A DNA stretch of 13,888 nucleotides, from assembly GCA_029263945.1 (NCBI GenBank), contig JARIDM010000099.1, forward strand, positions 1 through 13,888, given 5' to 3'. A model generated the notes under the pieces. It was not told where the DNA came from, searched no databases, and worked only from the letters and a program-made list of their open reading frames with translations. Positions 6,640 to 13,280 of the stretch are shown here, in pieces. Made by a program: the position numbers and the translations under genes. Origin of the DNA: Sporosarcina sp. (lineage in GTDB: Bacteria; Bacillota; Bacilli; Bacillales_A; Planococcaceae). Within the stretch, counting starts at the first letter, position 1, and every line of letters starts with the position of its first letter.

Positions 6640-7506
6640 ATGAAAAAACCGATTGCGATCATCTTGCTCAGTTCGGCGCTTTTATTGCCGAATAACAATA
6701 CAGTAGAGGCTGCTTATTCTGATACTAATAGTAAGGGAATAAGTGTTCAATATATTGAATACATTGGAGGGGGACGTACTCAAATTCATTCTGACCAACT
6801 AAAACTACATATGAAAGGGTTCCATAACTTTTATACGGCTTGGAAGAATTGTTTTGAAGTGATTAACCCTAAGCCTTCAATTCCGACAGAAGAACCAGAT
6901 AAGAAACCTGGTCAAGAAATTGAACAAAAACCTGAAATCGAGGTTGTACCAGAAAGTAAACCAGAAACAAAACCTACACCAGAAGTTGAGGTTGTACCTG
7001 AACAAAAACCTGAACCAACACCCGAACAACCTGTAACACCTGTTCCAGAAGTTGTACCTACACCTACACCTGTTGAGCCTGCACCAGAAAAACCTTCTCA
7101 ACCTGTTGAAGATACAGTAAATACATCAATTTCTTCAATTGAACGAGCGGTACTTGACTTAACAAATGTGGAAAGACAGAAGGCGGGTCTTGCAGCACTA
7201 AAAGTTGATCCTAAGCTGATGGATTCTGCACGTGCAAAATCTAAAGACATGTCTACTCAAAATTATTTCTCACATACAAGTCCGACTTACGGCTCTCCGT
7301 TCGATCAGATGAAGGCATACGGCATCTCTTATCGCTCTGCCGCAGAGAATATAGCAAGAGGACAACGATCTGCCGAGGAAGTTGTAAACGGTTGGATGGC
7401 ATCTCCTGGTCATAGAGAAAATATATTAAGTTCGAATTTTACACATATCGGCATTGGGTATGATGCAAGTGGCCACTATTGGACACAACAATTTATAGGT
7501 AAATAA
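6640..7506 (+). CDS. Secreted CAP-domain (SCP/PR1-like) protein with Pro/Glu-rich linker
   Basis: A 288-residue exported protein of the bacterial CAP superfamily (YkwD-like). Residues 1-24 form a signal peptide (MKK, hydrophobic core, likely cut after V-E-A). Residues 25-85 are a short region I do not recognise, with the only cysteine in WKNCFEV. Residues about 86-160 are a Pro/Glu/Lys/Val/Thr-rich linker with repeated PE-(I/V)-EVVPE units. The CAP domain fills about 165-288: YFSH with His212, AENIARG with Glu236, GHREN with His258 and Glu260, and a closing YWTQQFIGK, so the four-residue CAP cavity is complete. The ATG at 6640 follows the strong SD GGGAGGAG. No anchoring motif (LPXTG, SLH, LysM) is visible, so it is either released or held by the basic/proline linker. 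Biological role in Bacillales is not settled. Confidence 0.9.
   Translation: MKKPIAIILLSSALLLPNNNTVEAAYSDTNSKGISVQYIEYIGGGRTQIHSDQLKLHMKGFHNFYTAWKNCFEVINPKPSIPTEEPDKKPGQEIEQKPEIEVVPESKPETKPTPEVEVVPEQKPEPTPEQPVTPVPEVVPTPTPVEPAPEKPSQPVEDTVNTSISSIERAVLDLTNVERQKAGLAALKVDPKLMDSARAKSKDMSTQNYFSHTSPTYGSPFDQMKAYGISYRSAAENIARGQRSAEEVVNGWMASPGHRENILSSNFTHIGIGYDASGHYWTQQFIGK
6880..7110 (+). repeat. Degenerate Pro/Glu-coding repeats in the CAP gene
   Basis: The linker region repeats units such as GAAATCGAGGTTGTACC (near 6937) and GAAGTTGAGGTTGTACC (near 6984), then shorter CCAGAAGTTGTACC and CCTACACCT units. The repeated peptide is E-(I/V)-EVVPE and then (T/E)P-TP-type pairs. Such a tract can change length by slippage or recombination. 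Confidence 0.65.
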
Positions 7507-7515
7507 ACGAAGATG

Positions 7516-7568
7516 AAAAACGATTGTCCACAGTGGATGTTAAAATGCCATTGTGAACAATCGTTTTT
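7516..7568. terminator. Bidirectional terminator between convergent CAP and MATE genes
   Basis: AAAAACGATTGT (7516-7527) pairs with ACAATCGTTTTT (7557-7568); after one C/A mismatch a further eight pairs (7529-7536 with 7548-7555) close an 11-base loop. T-runs follow the stem on both strands, so it can end transcripts from both sides. The MATE stop codon (7568-7570 on the minus strand) overlaps the foot of the stem. Confidence 0.88.
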
Positions 7569-8914
7569 TAGTTCTTGTGTTTATTTTGAATATGATGAAG
7601 TCTAATAGAAAGGGTAATTGCACCCGCTGTTAGGCCAACAATAAGCCCAATCCAATAGCCGAACGGACCGATATCGGTATAACTTGCCATGAGATACCCA
7701 ACAGGGAGGCCGATTACCCAGTAAGAAATAATCGCCATTATAAAGGTAATGTTAACGTCTTTATATCCTCTAAGTGCGCCTTGTACAGGCGCTTGAATCG
7801 CATCAGACAACTGGAATAACGCTGCATATAAGAAGAAATGAGTCGCTAACTTAATAATTTCCGTATCTGTTGTATAAAGTGAAGCAATTGGTTCTTTAAA
7901 AAGGAGAAGAATGACAATTGAAAACGAGCTCAATAAAATAGCAATCCCGATACTCATATAACTATATTGTCTCGCATCCTTATATCTTCCCGCACCAATT
8001 TCCTGTCCAACTAATATTGTAACGCCCATCGAAATACTTAAGGGGATCATATACAATAACGATGTGAAATTAAGTGCAATCTGATGCGCTGATATGGTGG
8101 CCGTTGAATAATGAGCCATAAGCAAAGTAACCGCAGAAAAAATACTGATTTCCACAAAAATAGATACCCCAATTGGAACGCCAATGACGAGAATCTCTTT
8201 CCACTTTTTAAAAGAAACCTTCCCCCATTGTCGGAACACATGATAAGTATTAAATGGCTTGGATTTAATAACTGTTATGGTGGCAATGAAAAAGATTAGC
8301 CAATAGGTAATAGAAGAAGCGTATCCTGCCCCTACACCGCCTAGCTCTGGAAATCCAAAGTTTCCATAAATCAGACAGTAGTTTAAGCTCACATTAATCG
8401 GTGCTGCCAGTAGTATAATGGCCATAGATACCCGCGTTTGACCAAACCCGTCAAAGAGTGACCTAAGAACAGAATAGCCAAATAAGGGCAGTAGACCAAA
8501 ACTCATCCCGATTAAATAATCAGAAGCGACAGTTCTCACTTGTTCCTCCAACGGCATCATTTCTAAAATTGGAGAGACTGCGAATTGAATGAGTGAAAAG
8601 ACGATCGCAGATAGAACAATTGAAACATAGAGACCTTGCTGTACACTTGGTCTTACTTCTTCTTTTTGATTGCCGCCTACAAGTTGCGCAATAATTGGGG
8701 TAAGCGACATGAGGATACCTGCAAGTCCAGTATAGATGGGCACCCAAAAAGAAGAGCCAATTGTAACACCTGCAAGATGGTGTGTATCATACCTTCCTGT
8801 CATGAGGATATCGAAAAATGTGATCATATATAATGCAATCTGCGCGATTAAAATCGGCATGATGACCTTCGTCATGTTAAAAAACTTATCCCGTATAGAT
8901 AATGTGTGGATCAT
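7568..8914 (-). CDS. MATE-family multidrug efflux transporter (NorM/YojI type)
   Basis: Integral membrane antiporter expected to export drugs or cationic compounds using a sodium or proton gradient; 448 residues from the chosen start. Hydrophobic segments fit twelve transmembrane helices in two MatE repeats. Family-like segments are ITFFDILMTGRYDTHHLAGV near the N-terminus, LTPIIAQLVGG, and in the second half SISMGVTILVGQEIGAGRY and LSDAIQAPVQGALRGYKD. I start at the ATG at 8914 (MIHTLSIRDK) because AAAGGATGA (8923-8931) is placed eight bases before it; the in-frame ATG at 8926 lies inside that SD. It is divergent from murG and convergent with the CAP gene, so it is a single-gene unit. The closest well-known relative appears to be B. 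subtilis YojI. Substrates cannot be predicted. Confidence 0.93.
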   Translation of the reverse strand: MIHTLSIRDKFFNMTKVIMPILIAQIALYMITFFDILMTGRYDTHHLAGVTIGSSFWVPIYTGLAGILMSLTPIIAQLVGGNQKEEVRPSVQQGLYVSIVLSAIVFSLIQFAVSPILEMMPLEEQVRTVASDYLIGMSFGLLPLFGYSVLRSLFDGFGQTRVSMAIILLAAPINVSLNYCLIYGNFGFPELGGVGAGYASSITYWLIFFIATITVIKSKPFNTYHVFRQWGKVSFKKWKEILVIGVPIGVSIFVEISIFSAVTLLMAHYSTATISAHQIALNFTSLLYMIPLSISMGVTILVGQEIGAGRYKDARQYSYMSIGIAILLSSFSIVILLLFKEPIASLYTTDTEIIKLATHFFLYAALFQLSDAIQAPVQGALRGYKDVNITFIMAIISYWVIGLPVGYLMASYTDIGPFGYWIGLIVGLTAGAITLSIRLHHIQNKHKN

Positions 8915-8922
8915 AGTCGATT

Positions 8923-8931
8923 TCATCCTTT
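8923..8931 (-). promoter_or_regulatory. SD sequence that decides the MATE start
   Basis: On the minus strand AAAGGATGA lies eight bases before the ATG at 8914. It contains the upstream in-frame ATG (8926), which would have no properly spaced SD of its own. Confidence 0.6.
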
Positions 8932-8948
8932 ACTTGAACATTTGATAG

Positions 8949-8977
8949 TAGTGTACCATTAAATCTTTGGTATACTA
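8949..8977. promoter_or_regulatory. 29-base dyad in the MATE/murG divergent region, candidate operator
   Basis: TAGTGTACC (8949-8957) and GGTATACTA (8969-8977) form a nine-base inverted repeat with one mismatch around an 11-base A/T-rich centre. It overlaps the -35 of the best murG promoter candidate and an extended -10 (TG-G-TACACT on the minus strand) that could serve the MATE gene. Such an arrangement would suit a repressor acting on one or both genes, but no regulator gene is nearby. Confidence 0.4.
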
Positions 8978-8994
8978 GAGTTTGTTTGTATAAA
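8967..8994 (+). promoter_or_regulatory. Candidate sigma-A promoter of murG
   Basis: TTGGTA (8967-8972) and TATAAA (8989-8994) are 16 bases apart, which would give a leader of about 90 bases before murG. A second, weaker pair is TTGTCC with TATGAA, 17 bases apart, at about 9023-9051. The sequence alone does not choose between them. Confidence 0.4.
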
Positions 8995-9090
8995 TTAAGT
9001 GAGCCAAATTTTATGATTATATTGTCCTAGACAACTAATGTCATTATGAAATTGACTTAACTGTATATTATTTTAGAAGAGGTGAAGGTC

Positions 9091-10167
9091 ATGAAACGGC
9101 CAACAATAGTATTAACAGGCGGCGGCACTGCTGGTCATGTATCAGTTAACGAAGCACTCATCCCGATTTTTCAAGAACGAGGATACGAAGTTCATTATAT
9201 AGGATCACATGATGGGATTGAAGTAGAACTTATTAAAAACCGTCAGCCTTCCGTTACGTATCATGCGATTCAAAGCGGAAAATTAAGACGTTATTTTTCT
9301 ATGAAAAATTTTACAGACCCTTTTAGAGTAGGTGCAGGGTTTTTCCAAGCACTTTCAATCATACGAAAAGTTAAGCCAGAACTTATTTTCTCAAAAGGGG
9401 GATTTGTTTCAGTTCCGGTTGCACTCGCTGGCCAAGTTTCAAGAGTTCCAGTCGTTGTGCACGAATCGGATGTTACGCCAGGTTTAGCAAATAAACTCGC
9501 TTTGCCATTCGCTACACATATTTTCACAGTTTTTGAACAAACATTAGCACATGTTACAAAGGCTAAAGCAACTTGCTCTGGTGCAATTATTCGTCCTGAA
9601 TTATTTGATGGTCGAAGAGAAAGAGGACTGCAACGCGCGGGATTTACAGGTGACAAGCCCATTATTATAGTAATGGGGGGAAGTCAGGGCTCTAAAATCT
9701 TAAATGGTGCGGTACGTAATGAGTTAGAACAAATTCGAAAAACATTCGATGTAATTCATCTTTGTGGAAAAGACAATTTAGAATCAACGTATTCAAATAC
9801 TGATGGGTACAGACAGTATGAGTATGTAACAGATGAACTGCCAGATTTACTTGCCGCCTCTGATTTTGCGGTATCACGTGCTGGCTCTAACGCAATCTTT
9901 GAATTACTTGCTTTACAAATACCCATGCTACTCATCCCGCTATCTGCTGCACAAAGTCGTGGTGATCAGATTCTAAATGCAAATTACTTTCAATCTCTTG
10001 GCTTAGCTAACGTTTTAGCAGAGGAAGAAATTGTAGACAAATCATTTTCTGAAGAACTGATTTCTTTTAAAAACAATAAACAAATCCTTATTGACAAAAT
10101 GAGTGAAGTTAAAAAACCAAAAACACCAAAAATGATGGTTGAATTAATCATGGCATTCAAAAAATAA
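9091..10167 (+). CDS. murG: UDP-GlcNAc:lipid I N-acetylglucosaminyltransferase MurG (S. aureus-type variant)
   Basis: Transfers GlcNAc to lipid I to make lipid II at the inner face of the membrane; 358 residues, GT-B fold. Motifs: GGGTAGHVSVN at 10-20 (glycine-rich loop of the acceptor domain), SKGGFVSVP, HESDVTPGLANK from 124, GGSQGSK at 196-202, SRAGSNAIFE at 262-271 (UDP-GlcNAc site) and QSRGDQ at 288-293. The variants VSVN and HESD replace the more usual F-P-A-L and HEQN of many MurG proteins and match S. aureus MurG. The ATG at 9091 has the SD GAGGTGA (9079-9085), which overlaps a rejected in-frame GTG at 9082. It stands apart from any division/cell-wall cluster; whether the genome holds a second murG cannot be known from this window. 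No strong terminator follows it. Confidence 0.9.
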   Translation: MKRPTIVLTGGGTAGHVSVNEALIPIFQERGYEVHYIGSHDGIEVELIKNRQPSVTYHAIQSGKLRRYFSMKNFTDPFRVGAGFFQALSIIRKVKPELIFSKGGFVSVPVALAGQVSRVPVVVHESDVTPGLANKLALPFATHIFTVFEQTLAHVTKAKATCSGAIIRPELFDGRRERGLQRAGFTGDKPIIIVMGGSQGSKILNGAVRNELEQIRKTFDVIHLCGKDNLESTYSNTDGYRQYEYVTDELPDLLAASDFAVSRAGSNAIFELLALQIPMLLIPLSAAQSRGDQILNANYFQSLGLANVLAEEEIVDKSFSEELISFKNNKQILIDKMSEVKKPKTPKMMVELIMAFKK

Positions 10168-10224
10168 AAAACGGTCCTAAATCCGGCAATATAAAACAAT
10201 AAACGACAGCTTAAAGTGGTAAAA

Positions 10225-10248
10225 AGACCTTTAAAAATATAAAAGTCT
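10225..10248 (+). other. Imperfect hairpin between murG and odhA
   Basis: AGACCTTT (10225-10232) and AAAAGTCT (10241-10248) pair except for one C/A mismatch around an eight-base A/T loop. There is no following T-run, so it is not a convincing terminator. The 189 bases between the two genes are otherwise A/T-rich and hold the odhA promoter candidate. Confidence 0.25.
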
Positions 10249-10267
10249 ATTAATTCGAACTAAACCC

Positions 10268-10296
10268 TTTAAGTTCTAGTCTTTGCATGGTAAAAT
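10268..10296 (+). promoter_or_regulatory. Candidate extended -10 promoter of odhA
   Basis: TGGTAAAAT (10288-10296) is an extended -10 element (TG-N-TAAAAT). The -35 position 17 bases upstream reads TTTAAG, a poor match, as is common with extended -10 promoters. Transcription would begin near 10303, about 54 bases before odhA. I did not find a good catabolite-response (cre) site here. Confidence 0.45.
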
Positions 10297-10356
10297 TAAC
10301 GAGGATTAAAAAATAAGACACAAAATGCCAAAAGGCAAATGTGGAGGTCATTGTAC

Positions 10357-13176
10357 ATGTCGAATAATTTAGATGCTCATGGATCCCCGTATGAAAAATT
10401 TATGGGACCAAACCTTGGGTATGTAATGGAAATGTATGAAATATTTAAATCTTCTCCTGAGTTAGTTGACCCTGAACTTTCGGAAATGTTCAGACGATAT
10501 GGTGCCCCAGTAGAAGTAAGCGGTCAAAACGATAGAAGTAAATCGGTAAACCAAACCAGTAATGTTGACAAAGTAATCGCTGCGGTTAAGTTACAAGAAG
10601 CAATCCGTGCATACGGACATCTCGCTGCAGATATTTATCCACTAAACGACCGTCCAAAAGATTCATCACGTCTAGAACTCTCTTATTATGGACTCGTAGA
10701 ACAAGACTTAATAGAAATGCCAGCTTCTTTATTCTTTACGCATGTACCTGCGCATATTGAAAATGGACTTGAAGCGATTAACTACTTAAAAAAACTTTAC
10801 ACTAGTAAGATTGCTTTCGAATTTGCGCATGTGATTGATGAACAAGAACGCGATTGGATTCAATCTAAAATTGAAAATAATGAAGTGAACGCAGCTCTTA
10901 CTGCTGAAGAAAAAAAGGAACTACTTGAACAATTAACGAAAATCGAAGGTTTCGAAAAATATATACACCGGACATTTGTTGGTGCAAAACGCTTTTCTAT
11001 TGAAGGACTCGATACGCTTGTTATTTTATTGCAAGAAGTCATTCGACGCTCTGAGGCACAAAAAATAGAGAAAGCATTAATCGGCATGGCCCACCGCGGG
11101 CGTCTTAACGTCTTAACGCATGTTTTAAACAATCCATACGAAATGTTTTTTGCTCATTTTACAGGAGTTTCAGATACGCCCTTTATTCCACAAGACGGTT
11201 CAATCGACACCACGCGTGGATGGTTTGGAGATGTCGTGTACCATTACGGGTCACAATATAATAGCCCAAATGGCTCGACTCGGTTTTTAGCTTATAATCC
11301 GTCTCACCTGGAAGTTGTCAATGCTGTCGTTGCAGGTCAAACTCGTGCAGCCCAGGAGACTAAAAATAATAATGGATTTGCTGAACAAGATACAAACTCA
11401 GCGTATTCAATTGTTGTACATGGAGATGCAGCTTTCCCAGGCCAAGGAATCGTCCCAGAAACGTTTAACTTTAGCCGTGTCCGTGGGTTCCAAACAGCAG
11501 GTTCTATCCATGTTATTGCAAACAATATGATTGGATTTACAACAGAACATTATGATTCTAGGTCAACGCACTATTCTTCAGATCCTGCCAAAGGTTTTGA
11601 AGTACCAGTTATTCACGTAAACGCCGACTGCCCTGAATCTGTAATGGCCGTTGCCGCCTTTGCATTTGAATATCGTCAAAAGTTCCGTAAAGATATTGTC
11701 ATTGATTTAATCGGTTATCGTCGCTACGGTCATAACGAAATGGACGAACCACTCGTAACGAATCCGATGATGTATCACGAAGTACATAAACATCCAACCG
11801 TACGTGAAATTTATGGAAAAGCGCTTACAGAACAAAAAATTCTGACTGAAGAGAAAGTTCATGAACTTGATGAAAATACATTTAAAATAATGCAAGATGC
11901 ACATGACGTAGTGAAAAATGATCCCGCTAGTAAAGATAAAGGGAACATTGAAATCGTTATACCTGACGAAGTCCTTGCGGGTTATCCGGCTGAACTTCAA
12001 ACAGGTGTTGAAGAAAACCGACTGCGTAAAATGAATGAAGAAATGTTAGATTTCCCTAAAGACTTTAACGTATTTGGTCGACTCGTACGTATTTTAAAAA
12101 GACGCGAAGAACCTTTTAAAGGAAAAGGGAAAATTGACTGGGCACATGCCGAAACATTGGCGTTTGGTTCAATTCTTCAAGACGGAAATCCGATTCGAAT
12201 GTCTGGACAAGACATTCAGCGCGGAACATTTGCCCATCGTCATATTGTATTACATGATGAGAAGACAGGCGAAGAGTTAGTACCGTTACACACAATTAGC
12301 GGTGCGAATGCTTCCTTTGATGCCTATAACAGCCCCTTATCAGAGGCTGCAATTGTTGGGTATGAGTTCGGTTATAATCTTGAAAATCCGAAAGCGCTCT
12401 CTATTTGGGAAGCACAATATGGTGATTTTGCAAATATGGCTCAAGTCATGTTCGACCAATTTGTCTCTTCAAGTCGTGCAAAATGGGGGCAGCAATCTGG
12501 ACTTGTTTTATTACTTCCACACGCACATGAAGGCCAAGGTCCAGAACATACAAGTGCGAGACTCGAAAGATTTTTACAACTCTCTGCTGAGAACAACTGG
12601 ACTGTCGCAAATCTATCGAGCGCTGCAAATTACTTCCACATTTTGCGAAGACAAGCGAAAATGCTTGGGGAGCCATCGATGAGACCGTTAGTCATTGTTT
12701 CACCAAAATCATTACTACGTCACCCTTTAGTCGGAGCAGATTTAGGTGACTTAACAGAAGGAAGCTTCCAGACAGTGCTCGAACAGCCAGGTACTGGAAA
12801 AAAGAAAACAAAAGTTGAACGGATTCTATTTGCAAGTGGAAAAATGGCAATTGATTTAGCGGAAGAAGTAAAAGACGGAGAAGGATTCGACCACCTACAC
12901 ATTGTTAGAGTCGAGCAATTATATCCATTCCCAACAGAGAAAATCACCGAAATTATTGGAAGGTATTCAAAAGTAAAAGAACTTGTTTGGGTTCAGGAAG
13001 AACCCGAAAACATGGGCTCTTGGTCTTACGCAATGCCTTATCTACAAGATATAGCTGGTAGCAAGAATGTGACCTATGTTGGACGAGCGCATCGTTCTAG
13101 CCCGTCAGAAGGTAAAGGTGCAGCACACACACGTGAACAAAAGCGTATTATTCAGGACGCATTAGAACAAAAATAA
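10357..13176 (+). CDS. odhA: 2-oxoglutarate dehydrogenase E1 component (SucA/OdhA)
   Basis: Thiamine-diphosphate-dependent E1 of the 2-oxoglutarate dehydrogenase complex: decarboxylates 2-oxoglutarate and passes the succinyl group to the lipoyl arm of OdhB in the TCA cycle. The 939 residues match the family's full length (B. subtilis OdhA about 944). Seen in order: an N-terminal segment KFMGPNLGYVMEMYE typical of the E1o N-domain, MAHRGRLN at 244-251 (conserved histidine 246), the ThDP/Mg motif GDAAFPGQG at 356-364, GYRRYGHNEMDEP from 453, and in the transketolase-like C-terminal domain HEGQGPEHTSAR at 724-735. The ATG at 10357 is eight bases after GGAGGT (10343-10348); an in-frame ATG at 10339 precedes that SD and is rejected. 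The frame is intact with no stop or shift. It is followed by odhB after 104 bases. Confidence 0.97.
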   Translation: MSNNLDAHGSPYEKFMGPNLGYVMEMYEIFKSSPELVDPELSEMFRRYGAPVEVSGQNDRSKSVNQTSNVDKVIAAVKLQEAIRAYGHLAADIYPLNDRPKDSSRLELSYYGLVEQDLIEMPASLFFTHVPAHIENGLEAINYLKKLYTSKIAFEFAHVIDEQERDWIQSKIENNEVNAALTAEEKKELLEQLTKIEGFEKYIHRTFVGAKRFSIEGLDTLVILLQEVIRRSEAQKIEKALIGMAHRGRLNVLTHVLNNPYEMFFAHFTGVSDTPFIPQDGSIDTTRGWFGDVVYHYGSQYNSPNGSTRFLAYNPSHLEVVNAVVAGQTRAAQETKNNNGFAEQDTNSAYSIVVHGDAAFPGQGIVPETFNFSRVRGFQTAGSIHVIANNMIGFTTEHYDSRSTHYSSDPAKGFEVPVIHVNADCPESVMAVAAFAFEYRQKFRKDIVIDLIGYRRYGHNEMDEPLVTNPMMYHEVHKHPTVREIYGKALTEQKILTEEKVHELDENTFKIMQDAHDVVKNDPASKDKGNIEIVIPDEVLAGYPAELQTGVEENRLRKMNEEMLDFPKDFNVFGRLVRILKRREEPFKGKGKIDWAHAETLAFGSILQDGNPIRMSGQDIQRGTFAHRHIVLHDEKTGEELVPLHTISGANASFDAYNSPLSEAAIVGYEFGYNLENPKALSIWEAQYGDFANMAQVMFDQFVSSSRAKWGQQSGLVLLLPHAHEGQGPEHTSARLERFLQLSAENNWTVANLSSAANYFHILRRQAKMLGEPSMRPLVIVSPKSLLRHPLVGADLGDLTEGSFQTVLEQPGTGKKKTKVERILFASGKMAIDLAEEVKDGEGFDHLHIVRVEQLYPFPTEKITEIIGRYSKVKELVWVQEEPENMGSWSYAMPYLQDIAGSKNVTYVGRAHRSSPSEGKGAAHTREQKRIIQDALEQK

Positions 13177-13184
13177 GGTTATGA

Positions 13185-13203
13185 GTTGCAGTTACCTTGC
13201 AAC
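13185..13203 (+). other. Intercistronic hairpin 1 (odhA-odhB)
   Basis: GTTGCAG (13185-13191) pairs with CTTGCAAC (13196-13203) with one bulged T and a TTAC loop. It starts nine bases after the odhA stop codon. There is no T-run behind it. Confidence 0.55.
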
Positions 13204-13217
13204 CTATGATTATCCAG

Positions 13218-13238
13218 CAATTTGTTTAATACAAATTG
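13218..13238 (+). other. Intercistronic hairpin 2 (odhA-odhB)
   Basis: CAATTTGT (13218-13225) and ACAAATTG (13231-13238) form a perfect eight-base stem with the loop TTAAT. No T-run follows, so termination is unlikely. Confidence 0.6.
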
Positions 13239-13240
13239 AG

Positions 13241-13260
13241 ATTGCCGTAAACGGCGCAAT
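13241..13260 (+). other. Intercistronic hairpin 3 next to the odhB SD
   Basis: ATTGC (13241-13245) pairs with GCAAT (13256-13260); two inner C-G pairs around a TAAA loop extend it, with GC bulged out. It ends five bases before the odhB SD region (AAGAGGAGG, about 13264-13272), close enough to affect ribosome access. Confidence 0.5.
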
Positions 13261-13280
13261 GATAAGAGGAGGAAATTATT

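Noticed and set aside
6877..7101. Minus-strand open frame rich in Phe, Trp, Arg and Cys
   Set aside because: It is the reverse shadow of the Pro/Glu repeat region of the CAP gene; composition is unnatural and there is no SD.
9291..9662. Minus-strand 123-codon open frame inside murG
   Set aside because: Fully covered by the conserved murG coding sequence; no initiation signals or family motif.
10257..10276. GAACT and AGTTC inverted repeat upstream of odhA
   Set aside because: Only five base pairs with a ten-base spacer; such repeats are expected by chance in A/T-rich DNA, although it touches the -35 position.
10168..10338. Riboswitch or cre site upstream of odhA
   Set aside because: No conserved aptamer pattern, and no sequence close to the catabolite-response consensus was found; only weak A/T-rich stems.
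11707..12000. Minus-strand open frame of 97 codons within odhA
   Set aside because: It lies fully inside the intact odhA frame, has no SD and no family resemblance.
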